Counted from the stretch's first letter, positions 19,424 to 27,750 are shown. The stretch: DNA of 45,698 nucleotides from Clostridium sp. CCUG 7971 (GCF_017590215.1 NZ_JAFFPK010000045.1:1-45698), one strand, 5' to 3'. Translations and numbers: made by a program. Notes: generated by a model from the letters alone, not told the origin.

Positions 19424-19432
19424 GAAATATAT

Positions 19433-20074
19433 ATGAAAATCTGTATTGTTTTAAATGGAGAAATCCAAGATTATAAAAATACAAAACAATTAATATCTAA
19501 AAATGAGTATGATTATATAATTTGCGCAGATGGAGGAGCTAATCATACGTATAATATGGAAATAAAACCGGACTATATAATAGGAGATTTAGATTCTGTA
19601 TATAATGATATTATAAATTATTATAAAAGCTGTGGAGTTAAATTTGAGAAATTTCCATCTAAGAAAAATGAAACAGACACAGAGTTATGTATTTATTTAG
19701 CTAAACAACTTGGTGCAAAAGAAATCGACTTTTTAGGAGCATTAGGTGGTAGAGTGGATCATATGATTGCAAATATTAATTTACTTTATTATGTAAGATG
19801 TATGAATATAAGTACTAGAATAATATCTGATAAAGAAGAGATTTATATAGCAATAGATGAAGAAAAAATTATAAATGGAAATAAGGGAGATACAATTTCT
19901 GTAATACCTATAAAAGGTGATGCTATAGGAGTTACTCTTAAGGAACTAGAATATCCATTAACTGATTATAATATGAAGTACTCATTACCAATTGGTATAT
20001 CTAATGTTATGTTAAAATCTAAATGCAGTGTAAAAGTTAATAAAGGAAATTTACTTATAATAAGAAATAAATAA
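19433..20074 (+). CDS. thiN: Thiamine pyrophosphokinase
   Basis: This enzyme transfers pyrophosphate from ATP to thiamine, making thiamine diphosphate. The 213-residue protein has CADGGANHTY and DYIIGDLDS, which bind substrate and metal, and ETDTELCIYLA. The C-terminal part (about 140-213) is the thiamine-binding beta domain. It closes the rsgA-rpe-thiN unit and is followed directly by a terminator. Confidence 0.93.
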   Translation: MKICIVLNGEIQDYKNTKQLISKNEYDYIICADGGANHTYNMEIKPDYIIGDLDSVYNDIINYYKSCGVKFEKFPSKKNETDTELCIYLAKQLGAKEIDFLGALGGRVDHMIANINLLYYVRCMNISTRIISDKEEIYIAIDEEKIINGNKGDTISVIPIKGDAIGVTLKELEYPLTDYNMKYSLPIGISNVMLKSKCSVKVNKGNLLIIRNK

Positions 20075-20103
20075 AAAAGATGGTTTTTAACCATCTTTTT
20101 TAT
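20073..20103 (+). terminator. Terminator after thiN
   Basis: A perfect 13-bp stem (20073-20085 with 20089-20101) has a 3-base loop and a T-run. It begins at the thiN stop codon. Confidence 0.88.
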
Positions 20104-20221
20104 ATGTGATTTATAATTTAGTAAATTTGAGCAAAGTGAATTTTATTTAAAAAGATTAAAGGGAAAATATAAACTTAGTCATATAATAATAATTATAAGT
20201 TTATAAATAGGGAGGTATATT

Positions 20222-20764
20222 ATGGGGGATAAAATAGCAGTTATATATAAAAGTAAATATGGGACTACGAAACGCTATGCAGGTTGGATAGCTCTTAAAT
20301 TAGGAGGAGACTTATATGAATTATCAGATATAAGAAGTAAAGATTTAGATAGGTATGACACTGTAATATATGGTGGGCCTTTATATGTTGGAAAAATAAA
20401 GGGTGTAGATTTTATAATTAAAAATTATGAAAAGCTATTAAATAAAAATCTTATAGTATTTGTTGTTGGAATGGAATCATATAGTGAAGAATGTAGAAAT
20501 AAAATTATTAAAAATAACTTTGAAGGTGAGATAATAGATAAAATGGATTTATATCACTTTAAAGGAGCATTTAGCTACAAAGAACTAGGTATAATAGACA
20601 AAGCTATGATGAAATTTATGAAAAAGAATATAGAAGCGAAAGGTATAAGAGATTTAACTGATGATGATAAAAACTTATTAAAAGGATTTGAAAGTTCAAT
20701 TGACTTAGCAGATAAAAAGTATATAAATAACTTAATAGACCATGTATATAGTATAAGCAAATAA
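20222..20764 (+). CDS. Flavodoxin-domain protein
   Basis: This 180-residue protein resembles the flavodoxin family (flavodoxin_5/HemG-like). Its N-terminal phosphate-binding loop reads YKSKYGTTKRYA (residues 9-20), followed by YDTVIYGGPLYVGKIKG and LIVFVVGMESYSEE, typical second and third FMN loops. It probably binds FMN and carries out electron transfer or quinone reduction; the partner is unknown. GGGAGG lies 6-8 bases before the ATG. It has terminators on both sides and appears to be transcribed alone. Confidence 0.8.
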   Translation: MGDKIAVIYKSKYGTTKRYAGWIALKLGGDLYELSDIRSKDLDRYDTVIYGGPLYVGKIKGVDFIIKNYEKLLNKNLIVFVVGMESYSEECRNKIIKNNFEGEIIDKMDLYHFKGAFSYKELGIIDKAMMKFMKKNIEAKGIRDLTDDDKNLLKGFESSIDLADKKYINNLIDHVYSISK

Positions 20765-20766
20765 AG

Positions 20767-20790
20767 GAAGTGTATTTTACACTTCTTTTT
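20767..20790 (+). terminator. Terminator after flavodoxin gene
   Basis: An 8-bp stem (20767-20774 with 20778-20785) with a 3-base loop is followed by TTTTT. Confidence 0.8.
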
Positions 20791-20908
20791 ATTATGCAGA
20801 GTATTAAATTTTTAAATTAAAAAGTAGGACAGGTCTAAATTTATAATATTTTGCATAAATTTAACTATATAGAGTAACTAATAGATTTAAAAGCCATAGG
20901 AGGCGATT

Positions 20909-21058
20909 ATGAGAAATCAATCAAAGGGTTTGTTGGGGATTGTATGTTTAGCAACTGGGGCTGCTGTAATACTGTCTATGATACTACCTAATTGGATATG
21001 GACGGCACTTACGGCATTTGTACTTATTGGATGTGGGGTATTATTATTCTTTTATTAA
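20909..21058 (+). CDS. Small two-helix membrane peptide, 49 residues
   Basis: This reading frame was found by direct translation. It begins with MRNQSKGLLGIVCLATGAA and ends VLIGCGVLLFFY. It has a short basic start and two hydrophobic segments (about 8-26 and 31-48) separated by a Pro-Asn-Trp turn. An excellent AGGAGG stands 6 bases before the ATG. I do not recognise the family. It sits about 110 bases upstream of spoVM, which raises the possibility of a role in sporulation (inference only). Confidence 0.72.
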   Translation: MRNQSKGLLGIVCLATGAAVILSMILPNWIWTALTAFVLIGCGVLLFFY

Positions 21059-21167
21059 TTAAAAAGCAATTATATAGGTAAATAACTAGTAATAATTAAA
21101 AAAACTAAGAATAACCTTTAAAGTCTAGGCAAATAAATTAAAAATTAAATTACAGGGGGAATAGATT

Positions 21168-21248
21168 ATGAAAATGGTGACAATTAAATTACCAAAATGG
21201 ATTTCAAATATTGTATTAAAGTTTATGAGAAGTGGTAAAAAAGATTAA
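21168..21248 (+). CDS. spoVM: Stage V sporulation protein M
   Basis: This is a 26-codon gene encoding an amphipathic peptide of the same length as B. subtilis SpoVM. Shared features are MK at the start, TIKLPK at residues 5-10, I/V at the middle of the helix, and a basic K/R-K-D ending. SpoVM recognises the convex surface of the forespore and anchors SpoIVA and the coat. CAGGGGGAA lies upstream. The position between thiN and rpmB is the same as in B. subtilis. It is easily missed by gene finders because of its size. Confidence 0.92.
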   Translation: MKMVTIKLPKWISNIVLKFMRSGKKD

Positions 21249-21255
21249 AACATAA

Positions 21256-21285
21256 AAAAGGCCTACTAACACTAGTAGGCTTTTA
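21256..21285. terminator. Bidirectional terminator between spoVM and rpmB
   Basis: An 8-bp stem (21261-21268 with 21273-21280) has an ACAC loop. It is flanked by an A-run on the left and TTTT on the right, so it can serve both convergent genes. Confidence 0.82.
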
Positions 21286-21293
21286 AAGAATTA

Positions 21294-21482
21294 TTAAGCT
21301 CTTTCAACTTTACCAGAACGTAAACATCTAGTACAAACTTTTACTCTCTTAGGAGTACCATCTATTATAGCTCTAACGCTTCTTAAGTTCGCTGACCACG
21401 TTCTTCTGCTGTGTCTATTTGAATGTGATACTTGGTTTCCAGAAACCTTACCTTTACCACATACGCTACATATCTTTGCCAT
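21294..21482 (-). CDS. rpmB: 50S ribosomal protein L28
   Basis: This 62-residue protein is ribosomal protein L28 of the zinc-binding type, with CSVCGKG near the N-terminus and CTRCLRSGKV at the C-terminus giving four cysteines. The central SHSNRHSRRTW motif is characteristic. On the minus strand an AAGGAGGTG precedes the ATG. It is transcribed against its neighbours, as in B. subtilis. Confidence 0.97.
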   Translation of the reverse strand: MAKICSVCGKGKVSGNQVSHSNRHSRRTWSANLRSVRAIIDGTPKRVKVCTRCLRSGKVERA

Positions 21483-21845
21483 TTTTCGTACACCTCCTTA
21501 AAATGATAACTATTTAAAGACTAAAAACATATTTATATTAACATAAATATTGAAAACGTGCAACAGAAATATATATTTGCTCTACACATATTGAAGAATT
21601 TGCTGTTATCATATAAAATTATATATATAGTTTTGTATAAAGTAAATATTAAAAAAGAAATACTAATATTTTCTTTAAATCTACCTAATATTTTACAAAA
21701 ATATTTTTTAAATAATATGGCTAGGTTTAAATTATACCACATTTATAGTATTATAGGATATATAATTTTCTATGAACTATAAAAATAGAAAGTTTTAATA
21801 TATTTTGAGCAAAATAAAATAAAAATGAACTTAAGGGGGTCAACC
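21483..21845. other. Intergenic divergent promoter region, rpmB / Asp23 gene
   Basis: This 363-base stretch separates the divergent rpmB and Asp23-family genes and is extremely AT-rich. Short open frames on both strands have no plausible ribosome sites or recognisable products. Bases 21760-21787 closely match 39938-39965 upstream of scrR. A TTTGAGCAAA at 21804-21813 is also found at 20126-20135. I expect promoters for both flanking genes but none is close to consensus. Confidence 0.6.
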
Positions 21846-22196
21846 ATGAGTGCAAAAGTAATGAATCAATATGGATGTATAGAAATAGATAAGCAAGTTA
21901 TATCACAAATAGCATATAGATCTGCTATGGAAAGTTACGGGTTAGTAGGTTTAGCATATAAATCTAAGGGTATAGTAGAATTATTAAGAGGTGAGAATGC
22001 CTTTAAAGGTGTTTTAGTAGAAGAACTTGAAGATAATACAATAGCAATAGAACTTTATGTTATACTACAATATGGAACTAATATATCTACTGTTGCAAAC
22101 AATATAATAGATAGAGTAAAATATACAGTTGAGAAATTAACGTCAATAAAAGTAAGTAAAATAGATATTAATGTGCAAGGAATTAGAGTCAAGTAA
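21846..22196 (+). CDS. Asp23/Gls24 family envelope stress protein
   Basis: The 116-residue protein belongs to the Asp23/Gls24 (DUF322, YloU) family. It has YGCIEIDKQVISQIA at the start, then GLVGLAYKS, and the C-terminal DINVQGIRVK ending. The family includes membrane-associated stress proteins, and YloU-type members are paired with the fatty acid kinase gene that follows here. The ATG at 21846 is preferred over one at 21825 because AAGGGGG falls 6 bases before it. fakA follows 14 bases after the stop. Confidence 0.9.
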   Translation: MSAKVMNQYGCIEIDKQVISQIAYRSAMESYGLVGLAYKSKGIVELLRGENAFKGVLVEELEDNTIAIELYVILQYGTNISTVANNIIDRVKYTVEKLTSIKVSKIDINVQGIRVK

Positions 22197-22210
22197 TTAG
22201 GAGGAAGAAA

Positions 22211-23836
22211 ATGATTCAATATATAGACGGTAAAGTTTTAAGAGATATGTTTGTCTCTGGTGCGAATAATCTTCAAAATCATAAAGATTTAGTAGACAAG
22301 CTAAATGTATTTCCTGTGCCAGATGGAGATACAGGAACTAATATGTCGCTTACAATATCTTATGCAATGAAGGAATTATCAAAGTTAGAAAATGATAATA
22401 TAACAGATATAGGTAAGGCATTATCAAAAGGTTCTTTAATGGGAGCTAGAGGAAACTCTGGAGTTATATTATCACAAATAATAAGAGGGTTTGCAAAATC
22501 AATAGAAGGTAAAGAACAATTATCAACTGAAGATTTAGCAAAAGCGTTTAAAAACGGTTCTGATACTGCATATAAGGCTGTTATAAAACCGATAGAAGGT
22601 ACGATATTAACAGTAGTTAGAGAAAGTGGAGAATTTGCAATAAAGTCATACAAAAGAGAAAATGATTTATTAAAGTTTTTAGAAATGGTTATAAAAGAAG
22701 CTAACGAGTCGCTTAATAGAACACCAGAACTTTTAAAAGCTTTAAAAGAAGCCGGAGTTGTTGATTCTGGTGGAAAAGGTCTAGTTCTTATATATGAAGG
22801 AATGCACGCGGCTCTAAAAGGTAATCCTATAAAAATAAAAGACTCAAGCGTAAATAATGTACAAACTATAAATACTTCAGCAAATTCTATAAACACTGAA
22901 GATATAAAGTTTGGTTACTGTACAGAGTTTATACTAGAAAGTGATAAAATAGAAGATACTGGAATAAGAGACATGATGTTAAAGTATGGAGATAGTTTAG
23001 CTGTTGTTGGGGATGAAGGTGTAATAAAAGTACATGTTCACACTAATGATCCAGGGCTAGTAATTCAAGATGCTTTAAAGTACGGTCAATTGATAACTAT
23101 AAAAATAGAAAATATGAGAGTGCAACATGAAAATATAGTTTTAGATGCACAATCTGAGACAGCTTCTTCAGCAGAAGAAAAAGAGTTTGGATTTATAGCA
23201 ACATCTATGGGTGAAGGACTTGCTAAAATATTTAAAGACTTTGGAGTAGATCACATAATAGAGGGTGGTCAAACAATGAATCCAAGTACAGAAGATTTCG
23301 TAAGAGCAATAGATACTATAAATGCTAAGAATATATTTATATTCCCAAATAACAGCAATATAATAATGGCTGCAAATCAAGCTAAAGAAATAAGTGAAAA
23401 AAATATTGTGGTTATACCAACTAAAAATACACCGCAAGGATTTACAGCTTTAGTAAACTTCAATGGTGATGCAACTGTTGAGGAAAATGAAGAAGCTATG
23501 ATGAGCTCACTTGGATTAGTTAAATCAGGTCAAGTAACTTATGCTGTTAGAGATACAGTTATGAATGATATTGAAGTTAAAGAAGGAAATATAATAGGGA
23601 TTGCAGAAGGAACATTATTATCTGCAGGAGAAAAAGTAGATGAAATAACTACAACTCTTGTTGAGAAATTAGTAGATGAAGATACTGCAATAATAACTTT
23701 ATTCTTTGGTGAAGATGTAAGTGAAGAAGAAGCTTCTAAACTTCGTGACGAATTAGAAGAAAAGTTTGAAGATATAGATGTAGAGTTATACTATGGAGGA
23801 CAGCCTCTTTATTATTACTTAATATCAGTTGAATAG
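22211..23836 (+). CDS. fakA: DAK2-domain fatty acid kinase catalytic subunit FakA
   Basis: FakA (YloV) phosphorylates fatty acids bound to FakB, allowing exogenous or recycled fatty acids to enter phospholipids through PlsX/PlsY; plsX is in this window. The 541-residue protein has an N-terminal DAK2 ATP-binding domain with NVFPVPDGDTGTNMS (about 29-43) and GARGNSGVILSQI, a middle domain after VVDSGGKGL, and a C-terminal DegV-like domain. No FakB gene is seen here. AGGAGG precedes the ATG. Confidence 0.92.
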   Translation: MIQYIDGKVLRDMFVSGANNLQNHKDLVDKLNVFPVPDGDTGTNMSLTISYAMKELSKLENDNITDIGKALSKGSLMGARGNSGVILSQIIRGFAKSIEGKEQLSTEDLAKAFKNGSDTAYKAVIKPIEGTILTVVRESGEFAIKSYKRENDLLKFLEMVIKEANESLNRTPELLKALKEAGVVDSGGKGLVLIYEGMHAALKGNPIKIKDSSVNNVQTINTSANSINTEDIKFGYCTEFILESDKIEDTGIRDMMLKYGDSLAVVGDEGVIKVHVHTNDPGLVIQDALKYGQLITIKIENMRVQHENIVLDAQSETASSAEEKEFGFIATSMGEGLAKIFKDFGVDHIIEGGQTMNPSTEDFVRAIDTINAKNIFIFPNNSNIIMAANQAKEISEKNIVVIPTKNTPQGFTALVNFNGDATVEENEEAMMSSLGLVKSGQVTYAVRDTVMNDIEVKEGNIIGIAEGTLLSAGEKVDEITTTLVEKLVDEDTAIITLFFGEDVSEEEASKLRDELEEKFEDIDVELYYGGQPLYYYLISVE

Positions 23837-23845
23837 ATTAAAAAG

Positions 23846-23894
23846 TCCTGTATAATCATAATACTTAGTAAAAGTGATTATACAGGATTTTTTT
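23846..23894 (+). terminator. Terminator after fakA
   Basis: A perfect 13-bp stem (23846-23858 with 23875-23887) has a 16-base loop and is followed by a long T-run. Confidence 0.88.
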
Positions 23895-23904
23895 AGTAAC
23901 TGTG

Positions 23905-23952
23905 TTAGCAGCATGAAGTGTAGCGCCCACGCAGTGGCTTAAGTGAAGCTAA
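23905..23952. other. GC-rich structured intergenic element before recG
   Basis: This 48-base stretch is 50% G+C inside very AT-rich DNA. Its ends TTAGC (23905-23909) and GCTAA (23948-23952) are complementary. Inside, CCAC/GTGG (23927-23930, 23934-23937) or GCTT/AAGC (23937-23940, 23946-23949) could form small hairpins. It ends about 20 bases before the recG start and could be a leader RNA structure or a short dispersed repeat. Function is unknown. Confidence 0.4.
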
Positions 23953-23973
23953 TTTTGGTAATAGGTGATAAAT

Positions 23974-26034
23974 ATGATGGATTTAAGAAAAGATGTACAA
24001 TATGTAAAAGGAATAGGCCCTAAAAGGGCAGAGAAACTTAATAAGTTAGGAATATTTACACTGAAGGACTTAGTGTATTATTTCCCTAGACAGTTTGAAG
24101 ATAGAAATAATTTAAAGAAAATAATTCAATTAGAAAATGAAGAAAAAGCAACTATAAAAGTTATAATAGTAGGAATATCTACATCTAGCCCTAGAAAAGG
24201 CATGAATATAACTAAAGTTGATGTAAGAGACGAAACAGGATATGCAAAGCTAGTATTTTTCAATCAAGATTATGTGAAAAATACTTTCAGACTAGGAGAT
24301 ACAATATTAGTATTTGGGAAAGTAAAAAAGGAATTTAAAACCATAGAGTTAAGCTCTTGTGAAGTAGAACATCTTACAAATTCACCTAAAAACACTTGTA
24401 AAGTTATACCTATATATCCGCTTACATACGGAGTAACTAATAAGGACATTATAAGTATAATAAAAAATGTTTTAAGTGATAAAGAGCTTAAAATAAAAGA
24501 ATATTTACCACAAAGGATAACTGAAAAGTATAAACTATGTAGCATAGATTATGCTATAAAAAATATTCATTCACCTAGTAGTAAAGAGGCCTTAAAAATT
24601 GCTCTTTATAGAATTGTATTTGAAGAATTTTTAATTTTGCAATTGGGATTATTCATGTTTAAAAATGGTGTAGATGAAGTTAATGGTATAAAGTTTAAGA
24701 AACATGAAAAATTAGAAGAGATACTAAAATCTCTACCGTTTAAATTAACTGGAGCTCAAGAGAGAGCATTATATGAAATTATACAGGATATGAATTCAGA
24801 TAAGCTTATGAATAGATTAGTTCAAGGTGATGTTGGTAGTGGTAAAACAGTTGTAGCACTTTTAGCTCTTGCAAATTGCGTTTTAAATGGATATCAAGGT
24901 GCATTAATGGCACCTACTGAAATTCTTGCAGAACAGCACTATATTTCTCTTACGGAAACTTTAGAAAAGTTTGGAATGAAAGTTGAACTATTAGTAGGTA
25001 GTCTTACTAAAAAACAAAAAGAAAATGTACTTGAAAGAGTTAAAAATAATGAAGTAGATATATTAATAGGGACTCATGCTTTAATAGAAGATAAGGTTGA
25101 GTTTAATAAATTAGGACTTGTTATAACTGATGAACAACATAGATTTGGAGTAAGACAAAGAAATAAGCTTTCTTCAAAAGGCATTAATTCAGATATACTT
25201 GTAATGACGGCGACTCCAATTCCGAGAACACTAGCACTTATACTATATGGAGACTTAGATATATCTATAATAGATGAACTTCCTCCAGGTAGACAACCGA
25301 TAGAAACTATTGCAGTTGATAAAGGTAAGAGAGATAGAGCTTATAATTCTTTAGTTAGAGCTGAAGTTGAAAAAGGAAGGCAAGTTTATATTGTATGTCC
25401 TTTAGTAGAAGAAAGTGAAGCGATAGAAGCAAAGGCAGCGGTAGAGCTTGTTGAAGAATTAAAAATAGAATACTTTAATGACTTAAGAGTAGGTCTATTA
25501 CATGGAAAAATGAAAGCAAGTGAAAAAGATTTTATAATGAAAAGTTTTAAAAATAAAGAAATAGATATACTAGTATCAACGACAGTTATAGAGGTAGGAG
25601 TAAATGTTCCAAATGCAACTTTGATGATAATAGAAAATGCTGAAAGATTTGGACTAGCTCAGCTTCATCAGCTTAGAGGAAGGGTAGGAAGAGGTAGCCA
25701 TAAATCATACTGTATTTTAATATATGCTTCAAAATCAGATGTTTGTAAACAAAGGATGTCAATTATGGAAGAAACTAATGATGGATTTAAAATTTCAGAA
25801 AAGGATTTAGAAATAAGAGGACCAGGAGAATTCTTTGGAACAAGACAACATGGACTTCCAGAGCTTAAAGTAGCTAATATATTTAAACATATGAAAATAC
25901 TAAAAATAGCACAGCAAGAAGCTAGATATATCGTAGGAAATGACCATAAATTGCAAAATTTTGAAAATAAATATATAAAAAACGAAATAATTGACAAATT
26001 TGAACATTCCTTAGAAGAAATTTCGTTAAATTAA
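23974..26034 (+). CDS. recG: ATP-dependent DNA helicase RecG
   Basis: RecG remodels stalled replication forks and Holliday junctions. The protein (about 686 residues) has an N-terminal wedge/OB domain (about 55-145), Walker A GDVGSGKT at 285-292, DEQHRFG from Asp386, TATPIPRTLA and the RGRVGRG helicase motif. The start is uncertain: ATGs at 23974 and 23977 and a GTG at 23965 are in frame. AGGTGA at 23963-23968 fits either ATG. It lies downstream of fakA, but the terminator suggests its own promoter. Confidence 0.94.
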   Translation: MMDLRKDVQYVKGIGPKRAEKLNKLGIFTLKDLVYYFPRQFEDRNNLKKIIQLENEEKATIKVIIVGISTSSPRKGMNITKVDVRDETGYAKLVFFNQDYVKNTFRLGDTILVFGKVKKEFKTIELSSCEVEHLTNSPKNTCKVIPIYPLTYGVTNKDIISIIKNVLSDKELKIKEYLPQRITEKYKLCSIDYAIKNIHSPSSKEALKIALYRIVFEEFLILQLGLFMFKNGVDEVNGIKFKKHEKLEEILKSLPFKLTGAQERALYEIIQDMNSDKLMNRLVQGDVGSGKTVVALLALANCVLNGYQGALMAPTEILAEQHYISLTETLEKFGMKVELLVGSLTKKQKENVLERVKNNEVDILIGTHALIEDKVEFNKLGLVITDEQHRFGVRQRNKLSSKGINSDILVMTATPIPRTLALILYGDLDISIIDELPPGRQPIETIAVDKGKRDRAYNSLVRAEVEKGRQVYIVCPLVEESEAIEAKAAVELVEELKIEYFNDLRVGLLHGKMKASEKDFIMKSFKNKEIDILVSTTVIEVGVNVPNATLMIIENAERFGLAQLHQLRGRVGRGSHKSYCILIYASKSDVCKQRMSIMEETNDGFKISEKDLEIRGPGEFFGTRQHGLPELKVANIFKHMKILKIAQQEARYIVGNDHKLQNFENKYIKNEIIDKFEHSLEEISLN

Positions 26035-26074
26035 ATTAAAATTATGTTAAAATATACAATGAGGTGAAGACACG

Positions 26075-26629
26075 TTGAGAGTAATATCAGGAAAAGTAAG
26101 AGGATTAAAGTTAAATACGCCTAAAAATGAAGATGTAAGACCTACTACAGATAGAGTCAAAGAATCTTTATTTAATATGATAAATCCATATATAATGGAA
26201 AGTAATGTACTAGATTTATTTGCAGGAACAGGTTCTTTAGGTATAGAGTGCTTATCTAGAGGTGCTAATAGATGTGTTTTTGTAGACATAAGTAAAGAAA
26301 GTATTTCTATAATAAAGTCTAATATAAAGAAAGCTAGAGTAGAAAATGAAAGTATAGTTTTAAATTTAGACTTTAAAGATGCTATAAGTAAACTAAAGAT
26401 ACAAGGAAATAAATTTGATGTAATATTTATGGACCCTCCATATTATAAAAATATGTTTATAGATGCATTACAAAAAATAGATAATGCAAGTTTATTAAAT
26501 GAAGATGGAATAATAATTATAGAACATGATAGTAAGGATGCATTTCCAGAAAATATAGGAAGATTAGAAAAAACTAGAGATAAAAAATATGGAAATACTA
26601 CTATAACATTTTATAAACCGGAGGAATAA
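26075..26629 (+). CDS. rsmD: 16S rRNA (guanine-966-N2) methyltransferase RsmD
   Basis: RsmD methylates G966 of 16S rRNA. The 184-residue protein begins MRVISGKVRGLKL, with a TTG start chosen because the family starts exactly here and GAGGTGA lies 7 bases before it. The SAM-binding LDLFAGTGSLGIE (about 49-61) and catalytic DPPY motif are present. It stands 7 bases before coaD, the usual rsmD-coaD pair. Confidence 0.94.
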   Translation: MRVISGKVRGLKLNTPKNEDVRPTTDRVKESLFNMINPYIMESNVLDLFAGTGSLGIECLSRGANRCVFVDISKESISIIKSNIKKARVENESIVLNLDFKDAISKLKIQGNKFDVIFMDPPYYKNMFIDALQKIDNASLLNEDGIIIIEHDSKDAFPENIGRLEKTRDKKYGNTTITFYKPEE

Positions 26630-26636
26630 ACATAAA

Positions 26637-27146
26637 ATGGAAAAGAAAATAAGAAAAGCTATTTTTGCAGGTAGCTTTGATCCAATAACAAATGGTCATT
26701 TAGACGTTATTTGTAGGGCATCAAAATTGTTTGATGAGCTACAAATAGGGGTTCTTTACAACCCTAACAAAAAAGGATTATTTAATTTTGATGAAAGAGT
26801 TAAACTTATTGAGGAATGTACAAGCCACTTAGGTAATATCAAAGTTGTAAGTTTTAATGGTCTTTTAGTAGATTATTGTGAAGAAAGTGGGATTGATACC
26901 TTAGTTAGAGGTATAAGAAGTGGGGCAGATGTTGAATATGAGTTGCAAATGGCTCATATGAACAAAGAGTTAAATCCTAATATAGAAACAATTATATTAC
27001 CAACGAGTACTAAATACTCTTTTATAAGTTCATCTTTAATAAAAGAAGTATTAGCATTTAATGCAGATATAAAAAATTTAGTACCTGATATTGTTTTAAA
27101 AGAACTAAAAAGAAAAGCTAATAGGGGAGAAAAGATATGTATGTAG
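26637..27146 (+). CDS. coaD: Pantetheine-phosphate adenylyltransferase
   Basis: CoaD makes dephospho-CoA from 4'-phosphopantetheine and ATP. The 169-residue protein has AGSFDPITNGH (residues 11-21), whose TNGH is the nucleotidyltransferase (T/H)xGH motif, RGIRSGADVEYE, and the C-terminal SFISSSLIKE, equivalent to ISSTxIRE. GGAGG lies 11-12 bases upstream. Its end overlaps the next gene by 10 bases, which implies coupled translation. Confidence 0.95.
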   Translation: MEKKIRKAIFAGSFDPITNGHLDVICRASKLFDELQIGVLYNPNKKGLFNFDERVKLIEECTSHLGNIKVVSFNGLLVDYCEESGIDTLVRGIRSGADVEYELQMAHMNKELNPNIETIILPTSTKYSFISSSLIKEVLAFNADIKNLVPDIVLKELKRKANRGEKICM

Positions 27147-27661
27147 ATTTAGAAATGATGGAATTATTTGAAGAATTAGAAAGTGTTATAAAAAATGCTT
27201 CTTCAATACCTTTCTCACATAAAAGTGGTATAGATAAAGATGAAGTATTAGGAATAATCAGTGAAATTAAGACACTAATTCCAGAAGAAGTTAAACAAGC
27301 AGATTGGATAAATAAAGAAAGACATAAACTTATAAATGATGCAAAGCAAGAGGCAACTGAATTAGTAGAACAAGCTAACAAAGAGGCTGAGAGAATAAGA
27401 GCAGAGTATACTAATAATATTGAAGAGTTAAAGAAAAATTCAGAAGAAGTTGTAAAAGCGTATGTTGAATCTAGCGAACCAGTAGTATTAGCAGAAGAAA
27501 AAGCAAATGAGATAGTAAAAAGAGCAGAAAGTATAGCTAGTGAAATAAAACTAGGATCTATTGAATATGCAGAAAATGTACTTACAACAATAGAATATAA
27601 TTTAAAAGATATATTACAAGAAGTAGCAAGAGATAAAGCAGAATTAAATCCAAATAGATAA
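27137..27661 (+). CDS. Coiled-coil protein of unknown function
   Basis: This 174-residue protein is acidic and mostly helical, with a long Lys/Glu/Ala-rich coiled coil from about residue 65 to 165 (KQEATELVEQANKEAERIRA and similar heptads). No signal peptide, membrane segment or catalytic motif is visible. It resembles in style the ATP-synthase b-like or DivIVA-like proteins of Clostridia, but I cannot assign a family. Its start is inside the end of coaD, with AGGGGAG upstream, so it is translationally coupled to coaD. Confidence 0.82.
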   Translation: MYVDLEMMELFEELESVIKNASSIPFSHKSGIDKDEVLGIISEIKTLIPEEVKQADWINKERHKLINDAKQEATELVEQANKEAERIRAEYTNNIEELKKNSEEVVKAYVESSEPVVLAEEKANEIVKRAESIASEIKLGSIEYAENVLTTIEYNLKDILQEVARDKAELNPNR

Positions 27662-27670
27662 AATTCATTT

Positions 27671-27711
27671 CACTCATATCGCCAACAACTTTGAAATACA
27701 GGTACGTTGCT
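27671..27711. repeat. GC-richer spacer sharing a motif with 12570-12585
   Basis: The spacer after the coiled-coil gene is about 41% G+C. Bases 27671-27685, read on the minus strand, match 12570-12585 except for one missing A. Similarity fades on either side but does not stop at once. This looks like a degenerate copy of a short dispersed element. Confidence 0.4.
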
Positions 27712-27717
27712 AAAAAT

Positions 27718-27750
27718 AAAAAAGAAAGCATTAGCTTTCTTTTTTATTTT
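27718..27750. terminator. Bidirectional terminator, coiled-coil gene / ylbJ
   Basis: A perfect 12-bp stem (27718-27729 with 27734-27745) has an ATTA loop; the ylbJ stop codon lies in that loop. A- and T-runs on the two sides allow termination in both directions. Confidence 0.85.

Noticed and set aside
21533-21782. Overlapping short frames on both strands between rpmB and the Asp23 gene
   Set aside because: They are AT-driven, rich in Tyr/Ile/Phe/Lys, and lack Shine-Dalgarno sites, so the region is better read as promoter DNA.
22360-22896. 178-residue open frame on the minus strand inside fakA
   Set aside because: It is antisense to a well-supported gene, has no ribosome site or recognisable motif, and reflects codon bias of fakA.
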